A stretch of DNA of 64,000 nucleotides from Vibrio atlanticus (GCF_024347315.1 NZ_AP025461.1:62001-126000); one strand, 5' to 3'. Numbered from the stretch's first letter, positions 1 to 9,133 are shown. Translations and numbers: made by a program. Notes: a model not told the origin generated them from the sequence alone.

Positions 1-411
1 AAATGCTGCCATTTCACTTTCAGGTACATTGCCGCGGTTACGCACCATGCTCAGCGTAAAGTCATGCAGTGCTTGCAGCTTTTCAGTAGGTAGAGCCGTG
101 CGATTACGAAGTGCTTCGGTGATTGCAGGATCAACCTTCATAGAATGTGCAATGCCAGTGTGCGCAGGAACGCAGTAGTGGCATTCGTGTTCAACGTTGA
201 TGGTTTGCCAAACAACCGTCAGCTCTTCAGCATCGAAAGATGAGTCACTAAACGCCTGATGAAGCTGAGTGTAAGCCTTAAGTGTGTTTGGAGATTCAGC
301 CAACACACCGAAAAGACCCGGTACTCTACCCATCTGCTTTTTAGCACCTTCAAGAATAGGTTGGCTTTGCTCTGGCGCTGATTCTACTGAATGAATTTTG
401 AAGTTGATCAT
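1..411 (-). CDS. AhpD-like / carboxymuconolactone decarboxylase family protein (3' end outside window)
   Basis: The first 137 residues are visible and the reading frame runs off the left edge, so the C-terminus is missing. The protein starts MINFKIHS at an ATG at 411. It carries the thiol motif of AhpD/CMD proteins: Glu76, Cys77, Cys80 and His84 in the arrangement E-C-x-x-C-x3-H. In the family the two Cys form a redox pair that reduces peroxides or relays electrons to a peroxidase. Two GAAC-N4-GTTC palindromes about 100-130 bp upstream match those in front of the TetR gene at 8440, so TetR control is likely (inference). The natural substrate cannot be read from the sequence. Confidence 0.85.
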   Translation of the reverse strand, partial: MINFKIHSVESAPEQSQPILEGAKKQMGRVPGLFGVLAESPNTLKAYTQLHQAFSDSSFDAEELTVVWQTINVEHECHYCVPAHTGIAHSMKVDPAITEALRNRTALPTEKLQALHDFTLSMVRNRGNVPESEMAAF

Positions 412-508
412 TGTTTTATCCCTATCAATTTATGATTCTAAAGTTATTCAATCACGGAGCAATTTATGACTATTCTCCGTTGGTGTGAAAACAATATAGA
501 ACAAACCA

Positions 509-544
509 GAACGATCGTTCAAGTGTTATTTTGAACACTCGTTC
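509..544. promoter_or_regulatory. Pair of GAAC-N4-GTTC palindromes upstream of the AhpD-like gene
   Basis: GAACGATCGTTC (509-520) is a perfect palindrome and GAACACTCGTTC (533-544) is the reverse complement of a site at 8383-8394. The centres are 24 bp apart, about two helical turns. The same paired layout occurs before the TetR gene at 8440, so these are candidate TetR operators for the gene starting at 411. Confidence 0.65.
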
Positions 545-630
545 AATTTGGTCGTATTTATCGAATCAACAATTAAGAAAAAACCGATTTTATTTTAGAG
601 GGATCAGCGCTAACCCCATGATTAAAAGTA

Positions 631-660
631 GAAAACCCGCCAGGTATCAACTGGCGGGCT
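631..660 (-). terminator. Rho-independent terminator after yidZ
   Basis: Perfect 8-bp stem CCCGCCAG/CTGGCGGG with a 7-nt loop (636-658). On the minus strand it is followed by a T-rich run, so it ends transcription from mdtL-yidZ. The rest of 412-743 holds only the operator pair and no recognisable gene. Confidence 0.8.
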
Positions 661-743
661 CGCTTATAAGTCTGCATTCTTATTTCAATCAACGATCAAT
701 GCTAACGGAACAAGCCTTCAGAACATCTAATCTCATCACAAGG

Positions 744-1712
744 TTAGACACTTTTCCCTTCAAATTGATAAAGCTCTCTGAGCGTGTCTTTTAACCATAG
801 AACGATGGGATTGTAAGCATTGCGTTTGTGCCAAATCATAGTGAACGGGATCAGCAGCTTTTTGACATTTTCTTCATCTAAAGGGATGGGTAGACAAGTA
901 AGATTGGGGTGGAGTTGTTCAACGTAACGTCGACAGTAATTCGGCGCAACGGTAGTCATGGTGTGGTTTGATTGAGCTGTCATAAATAACGACTGCTCAA
1001 AACCAGCTAAAGTCAGTACGATATTTCGGTCTAGTTGTAGGTCAGTAAGCACTTCATCTAGCGCCCATGTTTCACTTTTCTCCCACACAATATTGATGTG
1101 GGGATATTTAAGGAAAGCCTCTAGATTCCACTCTTCTTTCAAGGCAGGATGATCTTTTCTCAAATACACAACCGGCAAGTCGTGAAACAGAACCTCGAAG
1201 TCGATGAAATAAGGTAGTGAGTCTAGGGATTCTTTCGAACGCGGATGGCTTTCTCTCCCTGAAAATCCAATATCCGATTCGCCACGTACGATGGAATCTA
1301 TCGAATCGTAGTCCCAATTGCGCATTTTGATTTTCGCGTTGGGGTAACGTTGAGACACGCTTTGCGTCAACTCATTAAGCATGATCAGAGATAAAGGAGA
1401 CTCCGCCTCTAAATTCAAACGCACATCTTTTGGCGCTTCGTCACCACGAGTCGTCAGTATTTGGCTTCCAATCTGCAGCCAGTCTTGAAGATCTTTTACC
1501 ATGCTCAGTGCAAGTGGCGTTGGCGTTAATCCCCTTGGCGTTTTCACAAACAAAGGATCATCAAACCAATCTCTAAGCTTGGTCAGTGATTTACTCACCG
1601 TAGAAGGCGTGACGTTCAGCTTTTTCGCAGCTTTTGAAACACTCTGCTCCTGCAGAAGCAATTGCAGAGTGAACAACAGGTTCAGATCAAGACGGGCTAG
1701 TGGCTTCTTCAT
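744..1712 (-). CDS. yidZ: LysR-family transcriptional regulator YidZ
   Basis: 322-aa LysR-type regulator with an N-terminal winged helix-turn-helix (about residues 5-65; [18 protein letters not shown] segment) and a C-terminal periplasmic-binding-protein-like effector domain. From memory the sequence follows E. coli YidZ closely along its length (MKK start, [29 protein letters not shown]), and as in E. coli it lies directly after mdtL. The start at 1712 (MKKPLARL) is preferred over the GTG-like start six bases upstream because it matches YidZ. It overlaps the end of mdtL by 26 bp, so the two are probably co-transcribed. The inducer is unknown. Confidence 0.88.
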   Translation of the reverse strand: MKKPLARLDLNLLFTLQLLLQEQSVSKAAKKLNVTPSTVSKSLTKLRDWFDDPLFVKTPRGLTPTPLALSMVKDLQDWLQIGSQILTTRGDEAPKDVRLNLEAESPLSLIMLNELTQSVSQRYPNAKIKMRNWDYDSIDSIVRGESDIGFSGRESHPRSKESLDSLPYFIDFEVLFHDLPVVYLRKDHPALKEEWNLEAFLKYPHINIVWEKSETWALDEVLTDLQLDRNIVLTLAGFEQSLFMTAQSNHTMTTVAPNYCRRYVEQLHPNLTCLPIPLDEENVKKLLIPFTMIWHKRNAYNPIVLWLKDTLRELYQFEGKSV

Positions 1713-2889
1713 AATCACTTTTAACTTGAGAGGGACCTACCCATAGTATTAGAGCAATACTGATAACTCCACCAGCAGCCAGTATAAATACCAACATATT
1801 CAATGCACTGAGTCCGATCACGCCCATCAACCAGATAAACAGTGCCGAAGTGCACACCTGAGAAACGCCCAATATCGAGCTCGCAACGCCTGCTCGTTGT
1901 GAATAACAACTTAATGCTTGGCTCATCGCGACACCAAAACCGAGCGAGAAGCCACCACACACAAAAGCAAAGCCTAGCAGGGTTACATAATGCCCTAGCC
2001 CACCATCAATCGATGTAAACAACAAGATAGCCGCAATCACAAAGCACGTTTGAGATGTCAGCATGAGGCTTTTTTGTTTAAACACATTCAAGGCAAACGG
2101 CGCGGAGAACGACACCAGCATACTGACTAATGCTGTGAGAGCCATGGTATAGGAATATTGACCACGGTCGAAGCCAAGCTCAGTCATGATCAACATTGGA
2201 GAAACATTCACGTAAGTCAGAATCGCCGTCACACCCAAGCTGGTCATGATCACTCGGCTGATAAACAAGGGCTCCTTAAAAGTTTCAGTTGGAGTCGATT
2301 GAGATAAAGAAGCTTTTGTTACTTTCGAGCCTACGTTATTCGACTTGGTTTCTCTTAGCACTAACACCGACAGCAAACACACCACTACCCCCATACTTGC
2401 CATGGTCGTGAACAGACTCGGCCAAGGGTATACCGTCATGATTAAGTGGCCGATCACCGGTGCAAGTACTGGCACTATGCAGGTAATGCCATTCATCATC
2501 GACAACACCTTGGCGCGCTTTTGGTCATCTAACACATCTCGTAAGATGGCGAACGCCACCACATAACAAGATCCAGCACCAACACCTTGGAAAAAACGCA
2601 CAATAAGAAACGGCTCAGCACTGCTCACAACCCCGCCCAAGGTCGACGAGAGAGTAAAAACAATTGCACCGAAAATGGCAACGGGCTTCCTCCCTACGCT
2701 ATCGGCAAATTTACCCGCGAACAACATAGTCGTTGCCATACCGGCCAGATAGATAGAAAACGCGGCATGGAGCTGAGCCTCAGAGGCATTTAAGTCCGCG
2801 GCGATTTGAGGTAACCCAACCAAATACAGATCAATGGCCGTTGGATACAAAAGCACAAGTGCGAAACTACAAAATAGAAAACGATACAT
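1687..2889 (-). CDS. mdtL: MFS multidrug efflux transporter MdtL
   Basis: 400-aa, 12-TM major facilitator of the DHA1/Bcr-CflA drug:proton antiporter group in the inner membrane. Motifs seen: the loop 2-3 signature [12 protein letters not shown] and the motif-C-like stretch [11 protein letters not shown]. The N-terminus ([16 protein letters not shown]) aligns with E. coli MdtL, a chloramphenicol-efflux protein of 391 aa. The ATG at 2889 has a GGGGTG ribosome site 5 bp upstream. An in-frame extension to 2934 adds 15 residues with no counterpart in MdtL and was not used. The gene overlaps yidZ at its 3' end. In E. coli the neighbours are tnaA-tnaB, whereas here a divergent aromatic amino acid permease takes that place. 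Confidence 0.88.
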   Translation of the reverse strand: MYRFLFCSFALVLLYPTAIDLYLVGLPQIAADLNASEAQLHAAFSIYLAGMATTMLFAGKFADSVGRKPVAIFGAIVFTLSSTLGGVVSSAEPFLIVRFFQGVGAGSCYVVAFAILRDVLDDQKRAKVLSMMNGITCIVPVLAPVIGHLIMTVYPWPSLFTTMASMGVVVCLLSVLVLRETKSNNVGSKVTKASLSQSTPTETFKEPLFISRVIMTSLGVTAILTYVNVSPMLIMTELGFDRGQYSYTMALTALVSMLVSFSAPFALNVFKQKSLMLTSQTCFVIAAILLFTSIDGGLGHYVTLLGFAFVCGGFSLGFGVAMSQALSCYSQRAGVASSILGVSQVCTSALFIWLMGVIGLSALNMLVFILAAGGVISIALILWVGPSQVKSDYEEATSPS

Positions 2890-3318
2890 AACACCCCACA
2901 TAATTGATGTGAGGATAATAAGAGCGAAATGCAAAACTACCGAGTGGCATCTACGACAACGGATCTTTCCATTTACGACAAACCATCAGTATGTGGCACA
3001 GGCGACATACAAGAATTAACGAAATAAGCAAGGTTTTGATCGTATTTCGATGAAATTAAGAGGCAGATTTGTCAGTCATAAACTGCAGGTTATTAAGCAG
3101 AGAATAATTTGTAAAAGTTATCAGAACGCTAAAACCAATCACTAAGTGAATACTTAAATCAACCACACATATACACCAGAAATTCCTGCTTAAATTTTTT
3201 AGAAAAATTCAAAATTTATTAGAAATTAACCCCTAACTTTACTGAGTAATTTGTTAGGCTTGGCAACAAATATTTACAATCCAAACAAAAATTAATTGGA
3301 TCGCTAGAGGTTGTTTTT
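2890..3318. other. Divergent intergenic region, mdtL / aromatic amino acid permease
   Basis: 429 bp, AT-rich, between two divergent genes, so it should hold both promoters. No hairpin followed by a T-run and no convincing leader peptide was found. A 31-codon ORF from 3050 has no Trp codon and no resemblance to TnaC. Confidence 0.5.
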
Positions 3319-4488
3319 TTGAATATGAAATTATTCGGCAGTTCCCTAATCCTTTCAGGAACTGCATTAGGGGCAGGCATGCTTGCTATTCCCATGGTGT
3401 TGGCCCAGTTTGGCTTCATGATCAGCTCAGTGCTGATGCTACTCATCTTTATCGGCACCACCTACTCTGCACTCCTACTGGCAGAAGCGTGTACCAAAAC
3501 GAAAGACAACAGTGGCATGAGCAGTGTTGCTTACCTAACTCTGGGCAGCAAAGGTAAACACTTTATCAATGCACTCTTTTACTTGCTGCTGGTATGCATG
3601 CTGATCGCCTATATCTTGGGTGTTGGCGACATCATTCATAAGCTATTGCTCGACGTCGGCGTAGACATCTCTGCATCCGCTGCTTATACCGTTTTCAGCC
3701 TATTGATGGGTGTGATTGTAGTCGCGGGTAAGTCTTATATCGATAAATTAAACCGTGGTCTATTCATCATGATGGTGGTAATGCTGTTTATTGTAATTGC
3801 CTCTCTGTTTAGCAATATCCGTCTAGATTACCTAACTCAAACTAGCCAATACACGGCCAATGACGTGGTGCAGTACAGCGCGGTTATCTTTACTAGCTTT
3901 GCCTCTATGGTGGTGGTCCCGTCACTGGTTATCTACAACCGTGAAGCGACTCAAAAGCAGATCCGTAATATGATTCTGCTAGGCTCGGTGATTCCACTAA
4001 TCTGCTACCTAACTTGGTTGTTCGCGATTATCGGTAACCTTGGTACAGACGCGATCAGCCAGTTCCACAACATTTCAGAACTGATCTCTGCGTTTAGCGG
4101 ACAATCTGCTTGGTTAAAAGTCGTGATTGCGCTGTTCTCAGCGCTGGCACTGGTGACCTCTTTCCTTGGTGTATCCATGGCGTTGTATGACCAAAACAAA
4201 GACGCAGTCACCAACAACAAAGCATTAGCTTATGCTCTGACCTTTGTATTGCCTTTGGTATTAGCAGAGCTGTTCGCAAGCCAGTTCGTGAGCATGCTGG
4301 ACTATGCAGGCATGGTGTTGGTGTTCCTAGCTATCTGGGGACCACTCGCAATGGTGGTTAAGGTTCGTAGGCCTGACTTCCCTCACCTACAAACCGAAGG
4401 CAGCTATACAGCAGCCGGTGGCGATACGGCACTGATGGCAACATTCGGTTTTGGGGCTTTGATTTTCGTATCTTGGTTTATGGGATAA
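3319..4488 (+). CDS. Aromatic amino acid permease (HAAAP family, TyrP/Mtr/TnaB-like)
   Basis: 389-aa inner-membrane permease with about 11 hydrophobic segments. It opens with the family signature around residues 10-25 (SGTALGAGMLAIPMV), the unwound first helix that binds the amino acid in HAAAP symporters such as TyrP, Mtr and TnaB. The TTG at 3319 lies 8 bp after AGAGG, while the ATG at 3325 is 14 bp away, so TTG is preferred. Tyrosine or tryptophan is the expected substrate, but the exact one cannot be told. The gene is single, divergent from mdtL, and ends before a bidirectional terminator. Confidence 0.8.
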   Translation: MNMKLFGSSLILSGTALGAGMLAIPMVLAQFGFMISSVLMLLIFIGTTYSALLLAEACTKTKDNSGMSSVAYLTLGSKGKHFINALFYLLLVCMLIAYILGVGDIIHKLLLDVGVDISASAAYTVFSLLMGVIVVAGKSYIDKLNRGLFIMMVVMLFIVIASLFSNIRLDYLTQTSQYTANDVVQYSAVIFTSFASMVVVPSLVIYNREATQKQIRNMILLGSVIPLICYLTWLFAIIGNLGTDAISQFHNISELISAFSGQSAWLKVVIALFSALALVTSFLGVSMALYDQNKDAVTNNKALAYALTFVLPLVLAELFASQFVSMLDYAGMVLVFLAIWGPLAMVVKVRRPDFPHLQTEGSYTAAGGDTALMATFGFGALIFVSWFMG

Positions 4489-4537
4489 ATCCCAATTGAA
4501 TACACTATCTGCTGCCATTTAAACGACAGCAGATACA

Positions 4538-4606
4538 AAAAGCCCGTTAACCTTACTTGAATTAGCGATCGCAACTAATTAACAGTAGGGCTAACGGGCT
4601 TTCTTA
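4538..4606. terminator. Bidirectional terminator between the permease gene and ohrR
   Basis: AAAGCCCGTTAACC (from 4539) pairs with GGCTAACGGGCTTT (ending 4602) around a 36-nt loop, with A-runs before and T-runs after. It serves both converging genes. A second 9-bp hairpin (TATCTGCTG/CAGCAGATA, 4506-4535) lies just before it. Confidence 0.7.
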
Positions 4607-4640
4607 TTTTCTGATTACCATGGCCAAAAACTAAAAGTGC

Positions 4641-5078
4641 TTACTTGGTCAAATTGCCAAGCAATTGCTCACACTGTGCTTTTAGCGATTTAAGCTCATC
4701 TTCATTCATCTTAGAAAGACATAGCATTTCAACTGGCACGGTCTGCGCTTGCTCTTTGAGATCTACCCCTGCAGGCGTCAGTGTAATAACCCGAACTCGT
4801 TCATCTTCAGCACTGCGAGTTCTAAGCACGTAACCTTTCGTTTCCAAACGCTTGAGTAGTGGCGTCAACGTACCTGAATCCAAATGCGTTTTTGCGCCTA
4901 GGGCTTTGACATTTATCTCTTTTTCTTCCCACAGCACCATCATCACAATGTACTGCAAGTAAGTAAGGTCAAGCGCTTTTAGTAAAGGTTGATACGCTCT
5001 ACTCATTGCATTCGATGCACTATACAGCGCAAAACACACCTGATTATCCAGCTTTAGATAGTCATCTTGGTCGCTCAT
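4641..5078 (-). CDS. ohrR: MarR-family organic hydroperoxide sensor OhrR
   Basis: 145-aa winged-helix repressor. Cys15, in the context LDNQVCFALYSAS, is the peroxidatic cysteine position of OhrR proteins, whose oxidation by organic hydroperoxides releases DNA. The DNA-binding helix and wing lie at about residues 50-100 (DSGTLTPLLKRLE, DERVRVITLTPAG). The ATG at 5078 follows GAGGTG at good spacing, and a GTG two codons upstream was not used. It is divergent from ohr across a 127-bp region holding two matching palindromes. It is probably auto-regulated and represses ohr (family knowledge). Confidence 0.92.
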   Translation of the reverse strand: MSDQDDYLKLDNQVCFALYSASNAMSRAYQPLLKALDLTYLQYIVMMVLWEEKEINVKALGAKTHLDSGTLTPLLKRLETKGYVLRTRSAEDERVRVITLTPAGVDLKEQAQTVPVEMLCLSKMNEDELKSLKAQCEQLLGNLTK

Positions 5079-5098
5079 GATCACCTCACCAATAAATT

Positions 5099-5114
5099 AA
5101 ATTGCGCACAATAT
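5099..5114. promoter_or_regulatory. OhrR operator candidate, ohrR-proximal
   Basis: AAATTGCGCACAATAT is an imperfect palindrome. Its reverse complement matches the second site at 5158 at 13 of 16 positions. It lies 21 bp upstream of the ohrR start. Confidence 0.7.
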
Positions 5115-5157
5115 ACTTGCGCGCTCGAATTTTATCAATTAAACTAGCTTTAAAATT

Positions 5158-5173
5158 AAGTTGCACGCAATTT
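5158..5173. promoter_or_regulatory. OhrR operator candidate, ohr-proximal
   Basis: AAGTTGCACGCAATTT is an imperfect palindrome built on TTGC/GCAA and is the partner of the site at 5099. It lies 33-48 bp upstream of the ohr start, where binding would block the ohr promoter. Confidence 0.7.
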
Positions 5174-5205
5174 AACTTTACACAATTTAAATAAGGACTA
5201 AACCA

Positions 5206-5628
5206 ATGACAACACTCTACACAACTTCTGCTACAGCTACAGCAGGTCGTAACGGCCAAGTTTCTACTGATGACAATCTGCTTTCAGTGGCGTTGAGCTA
5301 CCCTAAAGAAATGGGCGGAACAGGTGAAGCAACCAACCCTGAACAACTGTTTGCTGCGGGCTACTCGGCGTGTTTCTCAAATGCTCTGCTTCACGTTGCA
5401 AAAGAGATGAAAATCAAAATCGCATCGGCGCCAACGACTGCAACAGTGGGTATCGGACCAAATGAAAACGGTGGCTTTGCTTTAACTGTTGCTCTATCGA
5501 TTGAACTGGCTCTAGAGCAAGAACAAGCTGTGACGCTTGTGAAAACGGCTCACCAAGTTTGTCCTTACTCAAATGCCGTTCGTGGCAACATTGATGTGAA
5601 ATTGTCGGTTAACGGACAAGCGCTTTAG
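5206..5628 (+). CDS. ohr: Organic hydroperoxide resistance protein Ohr (OsmC family)
   Basis: 140-aa cytoplasmic thiol peroxidase that reduces organic and fatty-acid hydroperoxides to alcohols using lipoylated partners. The two redox cysteines are Cys56 (GYSACFSNAL) and Cys119 (HQVCPYSNA), both in canonical Ohr contexts. The length is typical of the family. It is divergent from ohrR with two palindromes between them, so it should be induced by organic peroxides. A strong terminator follows. Confidence 0.95.
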   Translation: MTTLYTTSATATAGRNGQVSTDDNLLSVALSYPKEMGGTGEATNPEQLFAAGYSACFSNALLHVAKEMKIKIASAPTTATVGIGPNENGGFALTVALSIELALEQEQAVTLVKTAHQVCPYSNAVRGNIDVKLSVNGQAL

Positions 5629-5674
5629 CCGCCTCATCTCCCTCACCAAAAAAAAGAAAAAGTACCCCGCTAAA

Positions 5675-5705
5675 AAAATGTCCCGCACTAGGCGGGACAT
5701 TTCGT
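5675..5705 (+). terminator. Terminator after ohr
   Basis: ATGTCCCGC/GCGGGACAT stem with a 5-nt loop (5679-5700). A-rich sequence before and T-rich sequence after suggest it also serves the converging chemoreceptor gene. Confidence 0.8.
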
Positions 5706-5736
5706 TATATAACTCTTAACTTCAAGCTCTTAGCTC

Positions 5737-7716
5737 TTAGCTCTTAAAGGTATTCGAAAGCTCTTTCAGTGACGTAGCCAGTTCTGCCTGCTCTTTAGCT
5801 GTTGCAGCAATTTGCGTCGCACCCGTCGTAGATTCTGTCGACTTCTGCTCTACCGCCACAACGTTCTGAGCAATATCTTGAGTTACTACTGCTTGCTCTT
5901 CAGTTGCGGTTGCGATCTGCTCTGCCATGCTGAATATTTCGCTCACCGACCCAGAAATATCTTGCAGGGTCTGTTCTACTCCTCGTGAGTCTTCAACCGC
6001 TCTTGAAGACATTTTCTTACTGTTATCAATCACGTTGAACGCGGTTTGCACATCCGACTGTAGCGAGTTAATGAAGCCTTCAATTTCAGAAGTGGACTGT
6101 TGCGTACGCTGAGCCAAAGTACGAACTTCATCGGCTACGACAGCAAAACCACGACCTTGTTCACCAGCACGAGCGGCTTCAATCGCAGCATTTAACGCTA
6201 ACAAATTGGTTTGTTCGGCAACCGATTTAATTACATCAATCACACTGTTAATGTTGTTGCTGCTTTCGTGTAGATGAGTGATTTTTTCAGCGAGGCCGTT
6301 AATCTCAGAAGCCAAGGTTTCTATCGACTCATAAGATTGTTGAACCGTGCTTAAGCCTTGCTGTGATTGTTCATCAGCGATCTTCGCTGAGCTTGCCGTT
6401 TGCTGTGTTTTAGCCGCGACTTCATTCACCGTCGCTGATAGCTCTTCTGTTGCTGTCGCAATCAAGCCAATCTGGTCTTGCTGCTCAACTAAGGTGCTTG
6501 AGTTGTATTGGCAAGTTTGCGCCGTCTCTTCTGCTGCTGAAGCAAGTGTCAGGCTAGATTGAGATAGGTTATCGATAACTTGAGAAAACTTCTCTAATGT
6601 TTCATTAAGCGACGATGAGATTTGACCCAGCTCACTATTACCTTCGTAAGTCGCACGAACGGTTAAGTCATTGTCATTTCGGACTTTAGAAAGTACTCGC
6701 GTTAGATCTTTAACTCGAGTCGTTAAATCAGTAATGGCTTTGAAGCTAACAAAAGTTGCGAACAAAGTGATCACAACAAACATCACAATGCTGCCCATCA
6801 TTGCTGATTGAGCTTGCTGAGTTTTCTGATCCGTCAGTGTAATAAGAGACTCTGCTAACTGATTTTCGGTCTTCTTCAGCTGAACAATTCGTGCCGTCGA
6901 TTGAGCAAACCAATAAACAGGATCGACATCAAAACCACTCATTTTCGATTCAGCCACATCACGAAGTTTTTCCACTTCAGCCACCGAGCGATCATTCAGT
7001 TGCTGTTTAAAGAAATCAACGTTATCTGGGTTACCCAAAACTTCAAAGTTCGCAAAATATGTATTTTGCTCGGTTACCAAAGAGATGAATTTAACCAGCA
7101 TACCCGGGCCAAATTCATTTTTAGAAAAGGTGTTGTTGAGAACCGCACGTTCGATACCCGCACGCTCTTTGCCTTGTAGAAAGTTATAGTAGGCGATGGT
7201 TTCTGTCGTGATGGTGGCATCAGTACTTAGCTCAGCAATTAATGCAGATACACTCAATAACTTAGCATTAAGTTTGGTGTAGTAACCTAATGCTTCAGAA
7301 AGCGGAATTGATTGAGAATCCACTCTATTGCGAATCGAAGTAATTTGGTTGAGGCTTTGGCTGATTTCAGTATTCAGACGCGTGATCTGCGATAGATCGA
7401 TTTCTTCAGACTGCCAGTACTCGGTTCTTTGATTGCGTTTGCTGTCTGCGTTAATTCTTTGTGCTTTTAGCTCACTGCCAAACTTGTTTCCCTGTGAGCC
7501 AATAAAGCCAGCCGTCATACCACGTTCTTTCTGTAACTCGTGCACCAACTCACTGTACACAACCGACAAACGCGTAAGTTGGTTTAATGACGACATTTCA
7601 CTGGTGGTTTCTACGCCTTTTGAAATGGCAGAAACACTAAGCCATAAAAACCCTAAGATCGGTAAGATAAGCAAAGCGATGATTTTTTGCTTAAATGACA
7701 TATCGGTTAAATTCAT
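5737..7716 (-). CDS. Methyl-accepting chemotaxis protein with NIT sensor domain
   Basis: 659-aa chemoreceptor. Order seen: an N-terminal TM helix (about 12-32), a periplasmic NIT-type sensor with the motif [19 protein letters not shown], a second TM (about 305-325), a HAMP linker, and a long cytoplasmic coiled-coil with the CheA/CheW-binding tip ([19 protein letters not shown]...[12 protein letters not shown]). NIT domains are known as nitrate/nitrite sensors, but the ligand here is unproven. The ATG at 7716 (MNLTDMSF) just before the TM helix is chosen over the GTG/TTG-type starts up to 7755. It is a monocistronic gene. Confidence 0.9.
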   Translation of the reverse strand: MNLTDMSFKQKIIALLILPILGFLWLSVSAISKGVETTSEMSSLNQLTRLSVVYSELVHELQKERGMTAGFIGSQGNKFGSELKAQRINADSKRNQRTEYWQSEEIDLSQITRLNTEISQSLNQITSIRNRVDSQSIPLSEALGYYTKLNAKLLSVSALIAELSTDATITTETIAYYNFLQGKERAGIERAVLNNTFSKNEFGPGMLVKFISLVTEQNTYFANFEVLGNPDNVDFFKQQLNDRSVAEVEKLRDVAESKMSGFDVDPVYWFAQSTARIVQLKKTENQLAESLITLTDQKTQQAQSAMMGSIVMFVVITLFATFVSFKAITDLTTRVKDLTRVLSKVRNDNDLTVRATYEGNSELGQISSSLNETLEKFSQVIDNLSQSSLTLASAAEETAQTCQYNSSTLVEQQDQIGLIATATEELSATVNEVAAKTQQTASSAKIADEQSQQGLSTVQQSYESIETLASEINGLAEKITHLHESSNNINSVIDVIKSVAEQTNLLALNAAIEAARAGEQGRGFAVVADEVRTLAQRTQQSTSEIEGFINSLQSDVQTAFNVIDNSKKMSSRAVEDSRGVEQTLQDISGSVSEIFSMAEQIATATEEQAVVTQDIAQNVVAVEQKSTESTTGATQIAATAKEQAELATSLKELSNTFKS

Positions 7717-8139
7717 TATTATTTCCCCAACAACTAACAAATCTTTTTCAGTCACGAACTAGGCTTGTTCTAACGAACACGCCTTAATTGTGACTCTATA
7801 ATTATTCGAAATGATCCATGTCAATCATGAGCTAACCACACTGATCACATGAGAGAACGGTAACATTTAAACCTATAAAACTCATTGATTTATCAATAAA
7901 ACTGTTAACTATCTGACTTAACCTGACTAAAAATACGTGTAACAACATTTCTCTGACGTAGTGACTAAAAATTGACAGCACTTGCATAATCATAAAGTGG
8001 TAGGCCAGTATTCACTGAGTGACCCTTACCAAGCTGTTAACTCACGATCATCTATATATTCAGTATCAAATATGTATACTGCCGAGCCCTTAAATAGAGA
8101 CTCGCTGTAAATATGCGATAACCACTGAGAGATATTTTT
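7717..8139. other. Intergenic region between chemoreceptor and small zinc-ribbon gene
   Basis: 423 bp, AT-rich. It should hold the divergent promoters of the chemoreceptor (minus) and the zinc-ribbon gene (plus). No repeat, hairpin terminator or RNA gene was recognised. Confidence 0.4.
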
Positions 8140-8313
8140 ATGGATTGCCCCGTTTGCGAAGAACACATTGGTTGGGAATGGGTAGAAGAAGCCGCAATAG
8201 AACCCAATGAAGAATTCGATTGCCCAGAGTGCAAAGAAACGCTGATGTACACCATCGATGAAGGTACCTATTACGGCGCACAACATAAAACCGTCGAAGT
8301 TGTTGATGATTAG
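8140..8313 (+). CDS. 57-aa zinc-ribbon-like small protein
   Basis: A short gene not covered by ordinary length cut-offs. It starts with ATG at 8140 after GAGAG and stops with TAG at 8311. The protein begins MDCPVCEEHIGWEW and has two CPxC knuckles (Cys3/Cys6 and Cys28/Cys31) 22 residues apart, the layout of a four-cysteine zinc ribbon. The rest is strongly acidic (about 16 Asp/Glu, ending VEVVDD). Function is unknown; nucleic-acid or protein binding is possible. An ORF on the opposite strand over the same DNA looks like a shadow because its sequence shows no family features. Confidence 0.7.
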   Translation: MDCPVCEEHIGWEWVEEAAIEPNEEFDCPECKETLMYTIDEGTYYGAQHKTVEVVDD

Positions 8314-8382
8314 AGTTTTTATTACCGATTAATGCTATCGATCTTTGCGAGATTGCCAGAGTAACCAGACACTCCTTTACTA

Positions 8383-8419
8383 GAACGAGTGTTCATCTTA
8401 AAATATTGAACATATGTTC
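8383..8419. promoter_or_regulatory. Pair of GAAC-N4-GTTC palindromes upstream of the TetR gene
   Basis: GAACGAGTGTTC (8383-8394) and GAACATATGTTC (8408-8419), centres 25 bp apart, end 20 bp before the ATG at 8440. The first is the exact reverse complement of the site at 533-544. They are candidate auto-regulatory operators. Confidence 0.65.
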
Positions 8420-8439
8420 AGATTAATGAAGTAGATGTT

Positions 8440-9024
8440 ATGGCCAAGACAGCGAAGTTCGATAGACAAGACGTAGTAGATAAAGCGACTAACCTGTATT
8501 GGGAAAAGGGCTTTCACGCAACTTCTATGCGCAATCTACAGGACGTGATTGATATGCGTCCGGGCAGTATTTATGCGGCTTTTGGCAGCAAAGAAGGCTT
8601 GTTTAAAGAAACATTAGCTCGTTATACCGAACTCGGCATCCTCAATTTGAACCGCTTTCGCAGCGAAACAGATTCTCCAATCGAAGCGCTCGAAAACTTC
8701 GTAAAACGTGCCGTTGTCGAATCGAAACAAAGCGCGCCTAACGGTATGTGTATGCTGGCTAAAACAGTAGCTGAACTGACGGATGAGCACGCTGAACTAT
8801 TAGAAGAAGCAAAGAAATCACTGAAGATCATGGAAAGTGAGTTCGCTAAGTTGATTGCAGAAGCGCAAGAACTTGGTGAGATAAGCAAAGAGCGTGAACC
8901 CACTCAACTTGCTCGACATGTTCAAGTTCAGATCGCAGGCCTGCGTACCTACGCGAAAACCTGTGACGACATCGATTTGCTTAACTCAATGGTTGAAGAC
9001 ATATTTAAGTACCACCCTTTTTAG
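8440..9024 (+). CDS. TetR-family transcriptional regulator
   Basis: 194-aa one-component regulator. The N-terminal helix-turn-helix (about residues 10-55; FHATSMRNLQDVIDMRPGSIYAAFGSKEGLF) is a classic TetR fold, followed by an all-helical ligand/dimer domain. Two palindromes sit between promoter and start, so auto-repression is likely. Matching palindromes at 509-544 make the AhpD-like gene at 1-411 a second target (inference). Ligand unknown; a reactive electrophile or peroxide would fit the target. The stop codon lies inside a 32-bp perfect palindrome. Confidence 0.9.
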   Translation: MAKTAKFDRQDVVDKATNLYWEKGFHATSMRNLQDVIDMRPGSIYAAFGSKEGLFKETLARYTELGILNLNRFRSETDSPIEALENFVKRAVVESKQSAPNGMCMLAKTVAELTDEHAELLEEAKKSLKIMESEFAKLIAEAQELGEISKEREPTQLARHVQVQIAGLRTYAKTCDDIDLLNSMVEDIFKYHPF

Positions 9025-9052
9025 GTCTGAGCTTATATAAGCTCAGACCTAA
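9021..9052. repeat. 32-bp perfect palindrome over the TetR stop codon
   Basis: The sequence from 9021 (TTAGGTCTGAGCTTAT) to 9052 is an uninterrupted 16+16 bp palindrome. It contains the TAG stop (9022-9024) and abuts the next hairpin, giving two stacked stem-loops in the mRNA. Confidence 0.85.
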
Positions 9053-9094
9053 AAAGACGCCCAAGTATTACTACCAATACTTGGGCGTCTTTTT
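9051..9094. terminator. Bidirectional terminator between TetR and PTS genes
   Basis: 19-bp stem AAAAAGACGCCCAAGTATT (9051-9069) / complement (9076-9094) with a 6-nt loop, A-run on one side and T-run on the other. It ends both converging genes. Confidence 0.9.
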
Positions 9095-9133
9095 ATTTAT
9101 CGTTTTTCAGCCAATCACAAAAGCCGATTGCTT

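Noticed and set aside
3050..3145. 31-codon ORF before the aromatic amino acid permease as a TnaC-like leader peptide
   Set aside because: No Trp codon and no Pro arrest motif, no hairpin/T-run downstream, and about 170 bp from the gene; no support.
8026..8286. Minus-strand ORFs of 67-86 codons opposite the zinc-ribbon gene
   Set aside because: Low-complexity translations without family features; the plus-strand 57-codon gene with two CPxC knuckles explains the coding signal.
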